Below, in pieces: positions 27,147 to 36,183 of a DNA stretch of 64,000 bases. Positions within the stretch are counted from its first letter, which is position 1. Each line of letters begins with the position of its first letter. Both the position numbers and the translations under genes were made by a program. This stretch comes from Pseudomonas lini. Its GTDB lineage: Bacteria > Pseudomonadota > Gammaproteobacteria > Pseudomonadales > Pseudomonadaceae. The stretch lies in assembly GCF_030812475.1 (NCBI RefSeq), contig NZ_JAUSSR010000002.1:124001-188000 (forward strand), in the 5' to 3' direction. The notes beneath the pieces were generated by a model, which worked only from the letters and a program-made list of their open reading frames with translations, was not told the DNA's origin and ran no database searches.

Positions 27147-27833
27147 TCAGGCATGCAGTGCCTTTTGATGCGCGTGAACCAGATCGGCCAGGCTTGCATA
27201 TTCGCATCGTTTGCCATCGAGCGCCTGGTCCGAATGATTCCAAGGCTGGTGGTGGTCGCGGCGCAACGTGCAAACGGGAAAATCCACGCGCTCGTTCCAG
27301 GGGTCGTCTGTTTCGGTACTGCGCACAGGTAACAGTTCAGACCGCTCAAGCCCCAAACGGTGCAGTTCTCTTTCAAGGCTCGCGTGCCAGTCATTGGCCT
27401 TGGGTTCGATGATTGCATCGAACTCCACCGGCAAGCGACTGGTCAACGATCCGATATCCATACCATAGGGCGGTGCGATCAGTATCAGTCGATAGAACTT
27501 GCTCAAATACTGTAGCGCGCCTGGCGCATCTTCGAAAATCGGCCACTGACTGGAGGCGGTACTAAAGGCAACACTGTCATCCCAACCGGGAACAATATGC
27601 AATTGATGAGCCAGGCGCTGGTAGAGCTGGCCATGGAACGCCGCAGGGCTGTCGCCGGCGCCCGTAGCCGCCAACTCGCGCGCAGTACGCCGATACGCAC
27701 TCAAGACCTGCTCGTCACTGGCCAGTGCCGTGGCTTGCACCGACAACGGTCGCAGCCCCTCCAGAATGCCCCGTTCCCGATCCACCAGCGTGCCGAAGGA
27801 GAACCCCAACGCTTTGTACTGGGTGACTTTCAT
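27147..27833 (-). CDS. HAD-like protein lacking the catalytic aspartate
   Basis: Protein of 228 aa related to the HAD hydrolase at 23805-24509: compare YKALGFSFGTLVDRERGIL here with LKALTFDVVGTLIDFEAGIL there. The motif-I nucleophile Asp is absent (Ser at that place, with one residue fewer), and motif II is altered (APPYG instead of TNSR). The Lys of motif III survives in EPKANDW. It is thus probably not a hydrolase by the usual mechanism, and may be structural or regulatory. ATG at 27833 follows AAGGAGTCGATC. It lies 102 bp after gabT and 39 bp before the Lrp gene. Confidence 0.75.
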   Translation of the reverse strand: MKVTQYKALGFSFGTLVDRERGILEGLRPLSVQATALASDEQVLSAYRRTARELAATGAGDSPAAFHGQLYQRLAHQLHIVPGWDDSVAFSTASSQWPIFEDAPGALQYLSKFYRLILIAPPYGMDIGSLTSRLPVEFDAIIEPKANDWHASLERELHRLGLERSELLPVRSTETDDPWNERVDFPVCTLRRDHHQPWNHSDQALDGKRCEYASLADLVHAHQKALHA

Positions 27834-27935
27834 GATCGACTCCTTGGTAACGCTAGTCAGTCTCCGGGACAGGCCATCAGCCCGACACAGCATCAGCTGG
27901 CCGGGACTGGTGATGACCCTGGAGGGCGCAATCGA

Positions 27936-29228
27936 TCAGGCGCTGACGGCGGCCAAAGCCTTGTCCAGCATCTGCAAGGCTTCTGCCACTTGCGCCTGGG
28001 TCGTGATCAATGGCGCGAGAAAGCGCACGACGTTGCGGTAGACGCCACACTTGATCACCAGCAAGCCGGCCATGCGGGCCTCGTCGATGATCTTCTGCGC
28101 GAGGGCGGCATCCGGGCTTTGCTGGGGGTCGGCTGCGACGATTTCAATGGCTTGCATGAACCCAAGGCCGCGCACGTCGCCGATGCAGGCATGGCGCTTT
28201 TGCAGGGTCAGCAGTCCTTCACGCAATTGCGCTGCCAGCTGCTCGCCCTGGGCCAGCAGATCCTGCTCCTCGAACAGGTCCATGACCGCCAGTGCCGCGG
28301 CACAGGCCACGGCGTTGCCGCCATAGGTACCGCCCAGTCCGCCCGGCGTCGGTGCATCCATGATCTCGGCACGCCCGACCACGGCCGACAACGGCATGCC
28401 GCCGGCCAGGCTCTTGGCCACGGTGACCAGGTCGGGTTTGATATCGGCGTGCTGGAAGCCGAACATCGTCCCGGTGCGACCGAAACCTGCCTGGATCTCG
28501 TCGAGGATCAACACGATGCCGTGCTCGGTGCAACGCTGGCGCAGCGCCTGCAAAAACGCTTTGGGGGCCGCGAGGAAACCGCCATCACCCTGGACCGGTT
28601 CGATGATGATGGCCGCCACGCGATCGGGCGCAACGTCGGTGGCAAACAGCGCATCCAGCTCAGCCAGGGCATCTTCACTGCTGATGCCGCGATAGGCGTT
28701 GGGGTAAGTCGCGTGATAGATCTCGGCAGGGAAGGGACCGAAGTTCTGTTTGTAAGGCTGGCTCATGCCGGTCAGGGTGACGCCGAGCAACGTACGCCCG
28801 TGAAAACCACCACGGAACGAGATGACTGCCGGACGATTAGTGTGGCTGCGAGCAATCTTGATCGCATTTTCCACGGCCTCGGCACCGGAAGTGAACAGCA
28901 CGCTTTTGTAGTGCTCGTCGCCGCCAATCATTTTGTTCAGGCGCGCAGCGACCTGGATGTAGGCCTCGTAAGCGACCACCTGAAAGCTGGCGTGTGAAAT
29001 TTCACCGACTTGACGACGCACGGCTTCGACCACGCGCGGATGACTGTGGCCGACGTTGAGTACGCCGATGCCTCCGACGAAGTCCAGGTAGCGCTTGCCG
29101 TCCACGTCCCACAGTTCAGCGCCGTCGGCGCGGGCGGCCACCACCGGGTGAGCGGTGGCAATGCCCCGGGGAATGTGCTGGTCACGCAAGGCGAGAAGGC
29201 GTTGGTTTTCAGTCAGTGCAGAATTCAT
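27936..29228 (-). CDS. gabT: 4-aminobutyrate (GABA) aminotransferase
   Basis: PLP-dependent class-III omega-aminotransferase of 430 aa, converting GABA and 2-oxoglutarate to succinate semialdehyde and glutamate. Marks are LWDVDGKRYLDFVGGIGVLNVGHSHP, the FTSGAEAVENAIKIARSHT phosphate region, LILDEIQAGFGRTGTMF with the PLP Asp, and the PLP-Lys in VTVAKSLAGGMPLSAVVG. Start ATG at 29228 has GGAG 6 nt upstream. It sits in the operon with a succinate-semialdehyde-type dehydrogenase and a polyamine-type ABC transporter, which supports the GABA or 5-aminovalerate assignment. Confidence 0.92.
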   Translation of the reverse strand: MNSALTENQRLLALRDQHIPRGIATAHPVVAARADGAELWDVDGKRYLDFVGGIGVLNVGHSHPRVVEAVRRQVGEISHASFQVVAYEAYIQVAARLNKMIGGDEHYKSVLFTSGAEAVENAIKIARSHTNRPAVISFRGGFHGRTLLGVTLTGMSQPYKQNFGPFPAEIYHATYPNAYRGISSEDALAELDALFATDVAPDRVAAIIIEPVQGDGGFLAAPKAFLQALRQRCTEHGIVLILDEIQAGFGRTGTMFGFQHADIKPDLVTVAKSLAGGMPLSAVVGRAEIMDAPTPGGLGGTYGGNAVACAAALAVMDLFEEQDLLAQGEQLAAQLREGLLTLQKRHACIGDVRGLGFMQAIEIVAADPQQSPDAALAQKIIDEARMAGLLVIKCGVYRNVVRFLAPLITTQAQVAEALQMLDKALAAVSA

Positions 29229-29252
29229 CTTGTGCTCCATGGGATGAGGTGA

Positions 29253-30341
29253 TCAGGCGATGGCCCGCGGTACCACGATGGTGTCTTCGGGGTGCAGGCG
29301 CATCAGCATGGGCGAACCGATCGGTGGCAGGTTCAGGTTGCCCTCGTGGTGGCTGGGCTGACGCAGGCTGACGGTTGGGCCGCCGTCCAGATCGACGAAG
29401 ACCTTGAGGCTTTCGCCCTGGAATACGATGTCCGCCACACGCCCGCGCAGGCGGTTCCATTCAGGGCCGGCGGAGTCATTGTCGAGCAACAGTTTTTCCG
29501 ATTGCAGGGCCAGGAACAGATCCCCCGAAGGTGGAATCTCGCGGGTGGTACGCAGTGGGGTAGTGCCCAGGGTCAGTCCGTTGTTGCTGCTGCGCTGCAG
29601 GGGAATCAGGGTACTTTCGCCGATGAAGCTGGCGACGAAGTCGTCGGACGGGTGATCGTGCAGGCGCCGCGGGGTATCGACCTGAACCAGTTGCCCGCCG
29701 CGCATGATCGCCACGCGATCGCTCATGGTCAGTGCTTCACGCTGGTCGTGGGTGACGTAAATCATGGTGGCGCCCAGGCGCTTGTGCAGTGCCCGCAGCT
29801 CAATCTGCATGGTTTCGCGCAGTTGTTTGTCGAGGGCCGACAGGGGCTCATCCATCAGGATCAACTTGGGTTCGAAGACGATCGCCCGGGCCAGTGCAAC
29901 CCGTTGCCGCTGGCCGCCGGAGAGTGCGGCGATCGAGCGATCTTCATAACCGCCCAGCTCGACAGTGGCCAACGCCTGCTTGACCCGGTCACGGCTTTTG
30001 GTGGCGCTTTCACCGCGAGCCCGCAGCGGAAAGGCGACGTTTTCGCCGACTGTCATATGCGGGAACAACGCATAGTTCTGGAACACCACGCCGATTTCCC
30101 GCTTGTGCGGCGGCATGAGGGTGACATCGCGCTCGCCGAACAAAATGTTGCCGGAGCTGACCCGGATAAAACCGCCCAGAATGCTCAGCAAGGTGGTCTT
30201 GCCTGAACCGGACGGACCAAGCACAGACATGAATTCTCCCGCTTCGACCTTGAGGCTGACGTTATCAAGCGCCTTGAGGTTGCCGTAATGCTTGCAGACC
30301 TGATTGACGCTGACCGACTCGAAACCTTCAGTGAAATTCAT
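29253..30341 (-). CDS. Polyamine-type ABC transporter ATPase
   Basis: ATP-binding subunit (362 aa) of a PotABCD-like importer at the inner membrane. Walker A GPSGSGKTT is at 42-50, the Q-loop in VVFQNYALFPHMTVGENVAF, signature LSGGQRQRVALARA, Walker B LILMDEPLSALD and the switch His in VTHDQREA. A C-terminal TOBE domain (about 280-360) follows. The ATG at 30341 is chosen because GGAGG lies 6 nt upstream; the open frame extends to 30530 without family resemblance. gabT follows after 24 bp, and gabD lies upstream. Confidence 0.93.
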   Translation of the reverse strand: MNFTEGFESVSVNQVCKHYGNLKALDNVSLKVEAGEFMSVLGPSGSGKTTLLSILGGFIRVSSGNILFGERDVTLMPPHKREIGVVFQNYALFPHMTVGENVAFPLRARGESATKSRDRVKQALATVELGGYEDRSIAALSGGQRQRVALARAIVFEPKLILMDEPLSALDKQLRETMQIELRALHKRLGATMIYVTHDQREALTMSDRVAIMRGGQLVQVDTPRRLHDHPSDDFVASFIGESTLIPLQRSSNNGLTLGTTPLRTTREIPPSGDLFLALQSEKLLLDNDSAGPEWNRLRGRVADIVFQGESLKVFVDLDGGPTVSLRQPSHHEGNLNLPPIGSPMLMRLHPEDTIVVPRAIA

Positions 30342-30483
30342 CAAGCGCCTCCATTTGCAGAGTACGGGGGATTCCCGGGATGTCTGCGTGTCATCTGAAC
30401 TCGGGCCGTTGCCCGGTTCGTGCCGTTTTTGCTCGCCGGGCAAACAGGAGCTGCTGCCCGACGACATCTCGATCCGCTGTTCT

Positions 30484-31944
30484 TCAGTCCAGGCCACCGA
30501 TGTGCCAGGCCTTGATCTCGAGGAATTCATCCAGGCCGTACTTGGAGCCTTCGCGCCCCGTGCCTGATTGTTTCATGCCGCCGAACGGGGCCACTTCCAT
30601 GGAAATCACGCCCGTGTTGAGCCCGACCATGCCGAACTCCAGGCGCTCGCCGACCCGCCAGGCGCGACGCATGTCTTGGGTGAAGTAGTACGCGGCCAGG
30701 CCAAACGGCGTGTTGTTGGCGATGTCCAGCGCCTGGTCTTCATCCTTGAAGCGAAACAGCGGAGCGACGGGGCCGAAGGTTTCTTCGCTGGCCAGCAGCA
30801 TGTCCGGGGTGGCGTCGAGCAGGACGGTCGGCTGGACGAACAGGCCTTGGGCTTGCGGGGCGCCGCCGACGGCGATCGAAGCGCCTTTTTCCAGGGCATC
30901 ACTGATGTGCAAGGCCACTTTGTCCACGGCGGCGGCGTTGATCAGCGGCCCGATGGTGACGCCCTCGGCCAGGCCGTCTCCGACCTTGAGTTGGTTGACG
31001 GCGGCGCTCAGACGTTCGGCAAACAGGTCATAAATCCCGTCCTGCACCAGGATGCGGTTCGCGCAGACGCAGGTCTGGCCGGCGTTGCGGAATTTGCTCG
31101 ACATCACCCCGGCAATCGCCAGGTCCAGATCGGCATCATCGAACACGATGAAAGGTGCATTGCCGCCCAACTCCAGGCTCAGGCGCTTGATGGTCCCGGC
31201 ACACTGGCTCATCAGCAGTTGTCCGATCCGGGTCGAGCCGGTGAACGACAGTTTGCGCACCACCGGGCTGGCCGTCATTTCGCCGCCGATGCCGGCCGGC
31301 ATGCCGGTCAATACGTTGAACACACCAGCCGGAATGCCTGCTCGCTCAGCCAGTACTGCCAGCGCCAGTGCCGACAGCGGAGTCATTTCCGACGGCTTGA
31401 TCAGTACCGTGCAACCCGCCGCCAGCGCGGGGGCGCACTTGCGGGTGATCATCGCGTTGGGGAAGTTCCATGGGGTGATCGCGGCGACCACCCCGACCGG
31501 TTGCTTGATCACCAGAATGCGCCGGTCGGCCGTCGGCGATGGAATAGTGTCGCCGTAAATGCGACGGGCTTCTTCGGCAAACCATTTGACGAAACTCGCG
31601 CCGTAGGCGATTTCGCCGCGGGACTCGCTGAGCGGCTTGCCCTGTTCGGCGGTCATGATCAGTGCCAGGTCTTCCTGGTTGTCCAGGATCAGGCGGTGCC
31701 AGGCTTCAAGCAGGCGCGCACGCTCGGCTGCCGGTACTTCTCGCCAGGTAACGAAACGACCTTGCGCAGCCTTGATCGCACGCTGTGTTTCAGCCGCTTG
31801 CAGGGCCGGTACCCGGGCAATTTCGCTGCCGTCGGCCGGATTGGTCACGGCGATCGTGGCGCCATCGTCGGCTTCGATCCATTGGCCGTTGACGTAGGCG
31901 CGCTCGACGAGGAGGGAAGGATCACGCAGTTTAGCTTTCCACAT
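30484..31944 (-). CDS. gabD: Succinate-semialdehyde dehydrogenase
   Basis: NAD(P)-dependent aldehyde dehydrogenase of 486 aa matching GabD. N-terminus MWKAKLRDPSLLVERAYVNGQWIEADDG, EQGKPLSESRGEIAYGASFVKWFAEEARRIYGDTIPS, the cofactor-binding ITPWNFPNAMITRKCAPALAAGCTVLIKPSE, the Glu in LELGGNAPFIVFDDAD, the catalytic Cys in NAGQTCVCANRI and the C-terminal GREGSKYGLDEFLEIK are all typical. It would oxidise succinate semialdehyde (or glutarate semialdehyde) made by GabT. It lies inside the transporter operon between the permease and ATPase genes. Confidence 0.93.
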   Translation of the reverse strand: MWKAKLRDPSLLVERAYVNGQWIEADDGATIAVTNPADGSEIARVPALQAAETQRAIKAAQGRFVTWREVPAAERARLLEAWHRLILDNQEDLALIMTAEQGKPLSESRGEIAYGASFVKWFAEEARRIYGDTIPSPTADRRILVIKQPVGVVAAITPWNFPNAMITRKCAPALAAGCTVLIKPSEMTPLSALALAVLAERAGIPAGVFNVLTGMPAGIGGEMTASPVVRKLSFTGSTRIGQLLMSQCAGTIKRLSLELGGNAPFIVFDDADLDLAIAGVMSSKFRNAGQTCVCANRILVQDGIYDLFAERLSAAVNQLKVGDGLAEGVTIGPLINAAAVDKVALHISDALEKGASIAVGGAPQAQGLFVQPTVLLDATPDMLLASEETFGPVAPLFRFKDEDQALDIANNTPFGLAAYYFTQDMRRAWRVGERLEFGMVGLNTGVISMEVAPFGGMKQSGTGREGSKYGLDEFLEIKAWHIGGLD

Positions 31945-32104
31945 ATTGAGTGCCTTTAAAGGTCCGAACGATGTGACCGATTGTAAAAAGGACTGGCCAG
32001 TGGCCGATGCCGAGATAGCCGCTTGAACGAGTAAAAGATGCTGAAGTGCAGCGCCTGGCGGCAGGCTGTGCCGACACCGTGGCGACCCCGGTGTCGGCGG
32101 TCAG

Positions 32105-32902
32105 TCACTGCGGCTTGTTGCGTCCCGCAATCACCACCAGCAACAACGAAGCGAGGATCAGGATCGAACTGATCGCGGCTATGGTTGGATCGATCTCGTC
32201 GCGCAGCGCGGTGAACATGCGTTTGGTCAGCGTCTGGTTGTCACCGCCGGAAATGAACAGCGCCACCACGGTCTCATCCAGCGAGGTGATGAAGGCGAAC
32301 AGCGTCGCCGACACCAGGCTTGGCTTGATCTGCGGCAGGGTAACGGCCATGAAGGCGCGGAAGCGATTCATGCCCAGACTGCGCGCAACCATTTCCTGGG
32401 ACATGTCGAAGTTGCGCAGCCCGGCCAGCAACGCAATGATCACGTAGGGCAGGGCCAGCATGATGTGCGCCAGGATTAGACCGGTCAGGGTGCTGATCAG
32501 CCCGACCCGCGCATAGACGAAGAACACCCCGGCAGCGATCAGAATGATCGGCACCATCATCGGCAACAGCAGGACGATTTGCAGGGTGCGCACGATACGC
32601 AGGCTGGAGCTGTTGATCGCATAGGCAGCGGCCATGCCGATGGGCAGGCTGACCACCGTAGTGACCAGGGCGGTGATCAGGCTGACCTTGGAGGCGGCCA
32701 TCCACTCGATGCTGCCAAAAAACGCTTCGTACCAGCGAAACGACCATTCCTTGGGCGGGAATTGCAGGAAGCGTGCCTCGGAGAACGACATCGGCACGAC
32801 GATCAGGACCGGCAGAATCAGGTACAGCAGGATCGCCGCGACCAGGACACTGAAGAGCACCTGGGACAGGCGTATATGACGCAGGTTGGCAAGCATTTTC
32901 AT
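32105..32902 (-). CDS. ABC transporter permease, PotC type
   Basis: Inner-membrane permease of 265 aa with six predicted helices and the binding-protein-dependent EAA-like loop ARSLGMNRFRAFMAVTLPQIKP, which contacts the ATPase. The family is spermidine/putrescine PotC. It begins right after the stop of the PotB-type gene (TAAATG) and is followed, after a 160-bp gap, by gabD. It forms the pore with the upstream permease. Confidence 0.92.
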   Translation of the reverse strand: MKMLANLRHIRLSQVLFSVLVAAILLYLILPVLIVVPMSFSEARFLQFPPKEWSFRWYEAFFGSIEWMAASKVSLITALVTTVVSLPIGMAAAYAINSSSLRIVRTLQIVLLLPMMVPIILIAAGVFFVYARVGLISTLTGLILAHIMLALPYVIIALLAGLRNFDMSQEMVARSLGMNRFRAFMAVTLPQIKPSLVSATLFAFITSLDETVVALFISGGDNQTLTKRMFTALRDEIDPTIAAISSILILASLLLVVIAGRNKPQ

Positions 32903-33841
32903 TTAGCGCGCTCCCAGAATGCGTTCGATCGGAATGAATCGGTTGATGCCCCAGAACAGCAGGAACACCACAAACAGCAGCACCAGACCCACCGCGCTTG
33001 CAGCACCCCAGGCGTGATACAACTCGACGTTTCGCTGCACCAGCATCGACACCAGAATCGTGCGTCCACCACCTAGCAGTTCCGGCGTGATGAAGAAGCC
33101 CAGGCAGATCACGAACACCAGGATGGAACCGGCCATTACCCCTGGCGCCGCCATGGGCAGGAACACCCGGCGGAACGTGTAGAAGGGCTTGGCACCGAGG
33201 CTTTCGGACGCTTGCATCAGGTCCTGGGGAATCTTCTTCATCACCGAGTACAACGGCAGCACCATGAACGGCAGCATCACGTGCAAGGTGCCGATCACAG
33301 TGCCGGTGGTGTTGTGCATCAGGTTCAACGGCTGGTCGATGATTCCCAGGTCGATCAATGTCTGGTTCACCAGGCCACGGCGCTGCAGCAGTACCAGCCA
33401 GGCGTAGGACCGCACCAGGACGCTGGTCCAGAACGGAATGATCACGCAGATCAGGATCAGGTTGGCCCAGAAGCCCTGCAACCGTGAAGCGGCATAGGCG
33501 ATGGGAAAGCCCAGGAAGATCGAGAGAATGGTCACCATGAAGCTGATCTTGAACGTCAGCACGAAGGTGTCCCAGTAGATGCGTTCCTGGAAGATCCGCG
33601 CATAGTTGCCCAGGGAAAAACCTTCTTCGGTCTGAACCGACTGGAACGCCAGCCAGCACATCGGCAGAATCAACAGCACGACCACCATCACCAGGGCCGG
33701 TGTCAGCAGCAACAGCATCGAGCGGTTTTCCTTGCGCTCTTCACGGGCCAGGGCTTGGGCTGTAGAGGTCGGGGACTGGCGCGGACCTTCGCTGGAGTCA
33801 GGCAGGGTTTTGGTCGATTTGGCTAAGTAGGTATTGGACAT
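32903..33841 (-). CDS. ABC transporter permease, PotB type
   Basis: Permease of 312 aa. An N-terminal hydrophilic extension of about 40 residues (STKTLPDSSEGPRQSPTSTAQALAREERKENR) precedes six helices. The cytoplasmic coupling loop reads ASESLGAKPFYTFRRVFLPMAAPGV. It is the first permease of the polyamine-type importer, located between the binding-protein gene (12 bp upstream) and the PotC-type gene. Confidence 0.92.
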   Translation of the reverse strand: MSNTYLAKSTKTLPDSSEGPRQSPTSTAQALAREERKENRSMLLLLTPALVMVVVLLILPMCWLAFQSVQTEEGFSLGNYARIFQERIYWDTFVLTFKISFMVTILSIFLGFPIAYAASRLQGFWANLILICVIIPFWTSVLVRSYAWLVLLQRRGLVNQTLIDLGIIDQPLNLMHNTTGTVIGTLHVMLPFMVLPLYSVMKKIPQDLMQASESLGAKPFYTFRRVFLPMAAPGVMAGSILVFVICLGFFITPELLGGGRTILVSMLVQRNVELYHAWGAASAVGLVLLFVVFLLFWGINRFIPIERILGAR

Positions 33842-33853
33842 GTTGGCCTCCCA

Positions 33854-34906
33854 TCACTGCTTCTGCACGAATGACAACCAACGCTCTTCTGCCTTCACGC
33901 CAGCCTCGGAGGCCCACCACTTGGACGAGAGCAACGCCTGGCGAGCAATGTTTTCCGGCGAGGAGGGCAGTTTTGCCGCGCGCTCGGCGGGAATGCTCCC
34001 GGTCTTGAAGGCTTCGGGGTTCAGCGGACCGTAATCGATGAGCAAGGGCAGGGCCGCCTGCAGTTTGGCGTCGATGGCTTCGTTGACGAACTTCATCGCT
34101 GCGTCCTTGTGTGGCGTGCCTTTGAGCACGCACAGCGAGTTGGTTTCCAGCACCCCCTCGTTATAGTCGAAGGCAACCGGAGCGCCGTCGGCCTGTACGG
34201 CAGTGATCCGCCCGTTCCAGGCTTGGATCATGTCGACTTCACCGTCGCTGATCAGCTGTGCCGACTGCCCGCCGGACGTCCACCAGGTCGAGATATGGGG
34301 TTTGATCTCTTCGAGTTTCTTGAAGGCGCGGTCCACATCCAGCGGATAGAGTTTGTCCGGCGCGACACCATCGGCCATCAGGGCGATTTCCAGTGTCGGG
34401 CGCGGCAGGTTGCGCAGCGAACGTTGGCCGGGGAATTTTTTGGTGTCCCAGAAATCCGCCCAGGTTTGAGGCACATCCTTGCCTTTGAAAGCATCGGTAC
34501 GATAGGCCAATACCGTGGAGTAGCTGATATAGCCGACGCTGTAGTCGTCTTTGAGCTCGGGAGGCAGCTGGGCGGCATTGGGGATCAGTTTCAGGTCGAG
34601 TTTCTCGAACAGGCCTTCCTGCTCGCCACGAATGCAATCGCCGGTGGGCAAATCGACCACGTCCCAGGTGATCTTGCCGCTTTGAACCTGGGTCTTGATG
34701 ATGGGGTAGGCCTTGGGTGAACTGTCCTGCTTCAGGGTCAGGCCGAGCTTCTTCGCGGCTGGCTCGAGGATCGCCTTGCTTTGCGCTTCCTGGTAGGCCC
34801 CGCCTTGGGAGACAAAGGTAATGTCCTCTGCCAGCGCGACACCTGCGCCAGACGTCAGCAAGGCGAAACCGGCAATTTGAAGCGCGCGAATCTGGGATGC
34901 TGTCAT
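33854..34906 (-). CDS. Polyamine-type ABC substrate-binding protein
   Basis: Periplasmic binding protein of 350 aa with a signal peptide (MTASQIRALQIAGFALLTSGAGVALA) and the PotD-like start EDITFVSQGGAYQEAQSKAILEPAAKKL. It is the first gene of the minus-strand operon (binding protein, PotB, PotC, gabD, ATPase, gabT, HAD-like, Lrp). A paralogue is at 18274-19311. The ligand is unknown; association with gabT and gabD points to GABA, 5-aminovalerate, putrescine or a similar amine. Confidence 0.92.
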   Translation of the reverse strand: MTASQIRALQIAGFALLTSGAGVALAEDITFVSQGGAYQEAQSKAILEPAAKKLGLTLKQDSSPKAYPIIKTQVQSGKITWDVVDLPTGDCIRGEQEGLFEKLDLKLIPNAAQLPPELKDDYSVGYISYSTVLAYRTDAFKGKDVPQTWADFWDTKKFPGQRSLRNLPRPTLEIALMADGVAPDKLYPLDVDRAFKKLEEIKPHISTWWTSGGQSAQLISDGEVDMIQAWNGRITAVQADGAPVAFDYNEGVLETNSLCVLKGTPHKDAAMKFVNEAIDAKLQAALPLLIDYGPLNPEAFKTGSIPAERAAKLPSSPENIARQALLSSKWWASEAGVKAEERWLSFVQKQ

Positions 34907-35280
34907 GTGGATGACTCCTGATAGGGGCAGATTATCGAGGTGTGCTGGCTGTTTTTATTAGGGGGCGCACTGCCGGGCCATGGAGTTCTAATGTACCGGT
35001 CGCCCGCGAATGAAGAACGCACAAATGAGTGGGGGGAAAGTCGATTATTTCGAATAAGAGAGGCGGGGCAGCATCTCCTGCGCACCTCAGCGCGATTCCG
35101 AGCCGTCCGGTAGTTTTTTCAACCGGCAGGCCAGCGCCGGTCGCGTCATTCCAGGCAGGCGGGCAGCCTCTGAGACGTTCTGATTGGCGCGCTCCATGGC
35201 GCGCTGCAGCTGGAGGGCTCGGGTACAGCGGACACTTCACGCCACACGGCCGAAGAGGTCTTATGGTGTGGTTGATCCAT
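34907..35280. other. 374-bp gap with operon promoter and a regulator remnant
   Basis: Contains the promoter side of the transporter operon and, at 35087-35236, a decayed piece of a sigma-54 regulator gene (annotated separately). A 139-codon open frame on the minus strand across the gap has no family resemblance or ribosome site and is not called. This gap is the apparent left border of the aromatic island. Confidence 0.55.
35087..35236 (-). pseudogene. Remnant of a DmpR/XylR-family regulator (Fis-type HTH)
   Basis: A 49-codon minus-strand stretch, closed upstream by TGA and ending at TGA 35087-35089, reads LQRAMERANQNVSEAARL then PGMTRPALACRLKKLPDG. It aligns with the C-terminal Fis-type helix-turn-helix of the complete DmpR here (IQEAMRQSKQNVSGAARL, LGLSRPALDYRLKKIGPG). 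There is no start and no AAA+ domain, so it is the tail of a deleted second sigma-54 activator. It lies directly downstream of nahR. Confidence 0.7.
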
Positions 35281-36183
35281 TCAATCAGAGAACAACTCAA
35301 ACATGAGTTGACGCAACCAGCGATTGGCCGGGTCCTTGTTGTATCGCCCATGCCAGAATAGATTGATCTCTATTTTTGGCAGTTCCATAGGCGGCGCCAG
35401 GATGGCGAGGCCAAACGGTTGTTCGCAACTTCTGGCAAAGCGTTCGGGCACTGTTGCCAGCAAGTCCGTACTTTGGAGTATGTGGCCGATCGCGACGAAA
35501 TGCGGAACCTCCAGGCGTATGTTTCGCTCGATGCCTTCCCGTGCGAGGAAGGTATCGACGATGCCGTGCCCGGTATTCGCCGCTACCACACGGACGTGGT
35601 CATAGCTGCAAAAACGCTCGAGCGTCAAAGGTTTGCGGGTGGCTGGATGGCCCTTGCGGCATAAGCAGACGTAGCGATGATGAAACAGACGTTGTTGAAA
35701 AAAACCGGCTTGCAGGTGAGGAAGCAAGCCGACGGCAAGATCGATCGCGCCGTTCTGCAGACCTTCCGCCAGGGTATCGGTGTTGTTGCGCAGCGTACTG
35801 ATCGAGCAACCCGGAGCGCGTTCAGCCAGAGCATCCATTAGCCGCGGCATGAAGTAGATTTCACCAATGTCCGTCATTGCCATGGTGAATCTGCGATTGC
35901 AATTGAGCGGGTCAAACGTGTCCTGTCGACTGAGGGCATCGCGTAACGTCTGAATGGCTAGCGCAACCGGCTCGGCCAGTTGCCGGGCATAAGGGGTGGG
36001 TTCCATTCCCTGGTAGGTGCGCACGAAAAGCTCGTCGTTCAAGGTGGTGCGCAACCGCTTGAGCGCGTTGCTCACCGCTGGCTGGGTCAGTTCAAGATTA
36101 TCCGCCGCAGTCGAGACCCTGCGGTCGATCAGCAGTTGGTTGAATACCAAAAGAAGATTGAGATCCAGCTCCCGTAATTCCAT
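35281..36183 (-). CDS. nahR: NahR-type LysR activator of salicylate genes
   Basis: LysR regulator of 300 aa with strong resemblance to NahR of naphthalene/salicylate plasmids: MELRELDLNLLLVFNQLLIDRRVSTAADNLELTQPAVSNALKRLR, EPTPYARQLAEPV, FTMAMTDIGEIYFMPRLMDALAERAPGCSISTLR, VGLLPHLQAGFFQQRL and HYVCLCRKGHP-like text. NahR binds upstream of nah/sal promoters and activates them with salicylate. Start ATG at 36183 has GAGG just upstream and equals the NahR N-terminus. It is divergent from an aromatic-acid permease, and NahR-type sites occur before that gene and before nahG (57364). Confidence 0.9.
   Translation of the reverse strand: MELRELDLNLLLVFNQLLIDRRVSTAADNLELTQPAVSNALKRLRTTLNDELFVRTYQGMEPTPYARQLAEPVALAIQTLRDALSRQDTFDPLNCNRRFTMAMTDIGEIYFMPRLMDALAERAPGCSISTLRNNTDTLAEGLQNGAIDLAVGLLPHLQAGFFQQRLFHHRYVCLCRKGHPATRKPLTLERFCSYDHVRVVAANTGHGIVDTFLAREGIERNIRLEVPHFVAIGHILQSTDLLATVPERFARSCEQPFGLAILAPPMELPKIEINLFWHGRYNKDPANRWLRQLMFELFSD

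Noticed and set aside
30568..31959. A 463-codon plus-strand open frame opposite gabD
   Set aside because: Shadow frame; gabD on the minus strand has the catalytic Cys and Glu motifs.
34932..35351. A 139-codon minus-strand frame over the gap before the transporter operon
   Set aside because: Composition is not protein-like, it overlaps the nahR 3' end, and a different frame there shows the regulator remnant.
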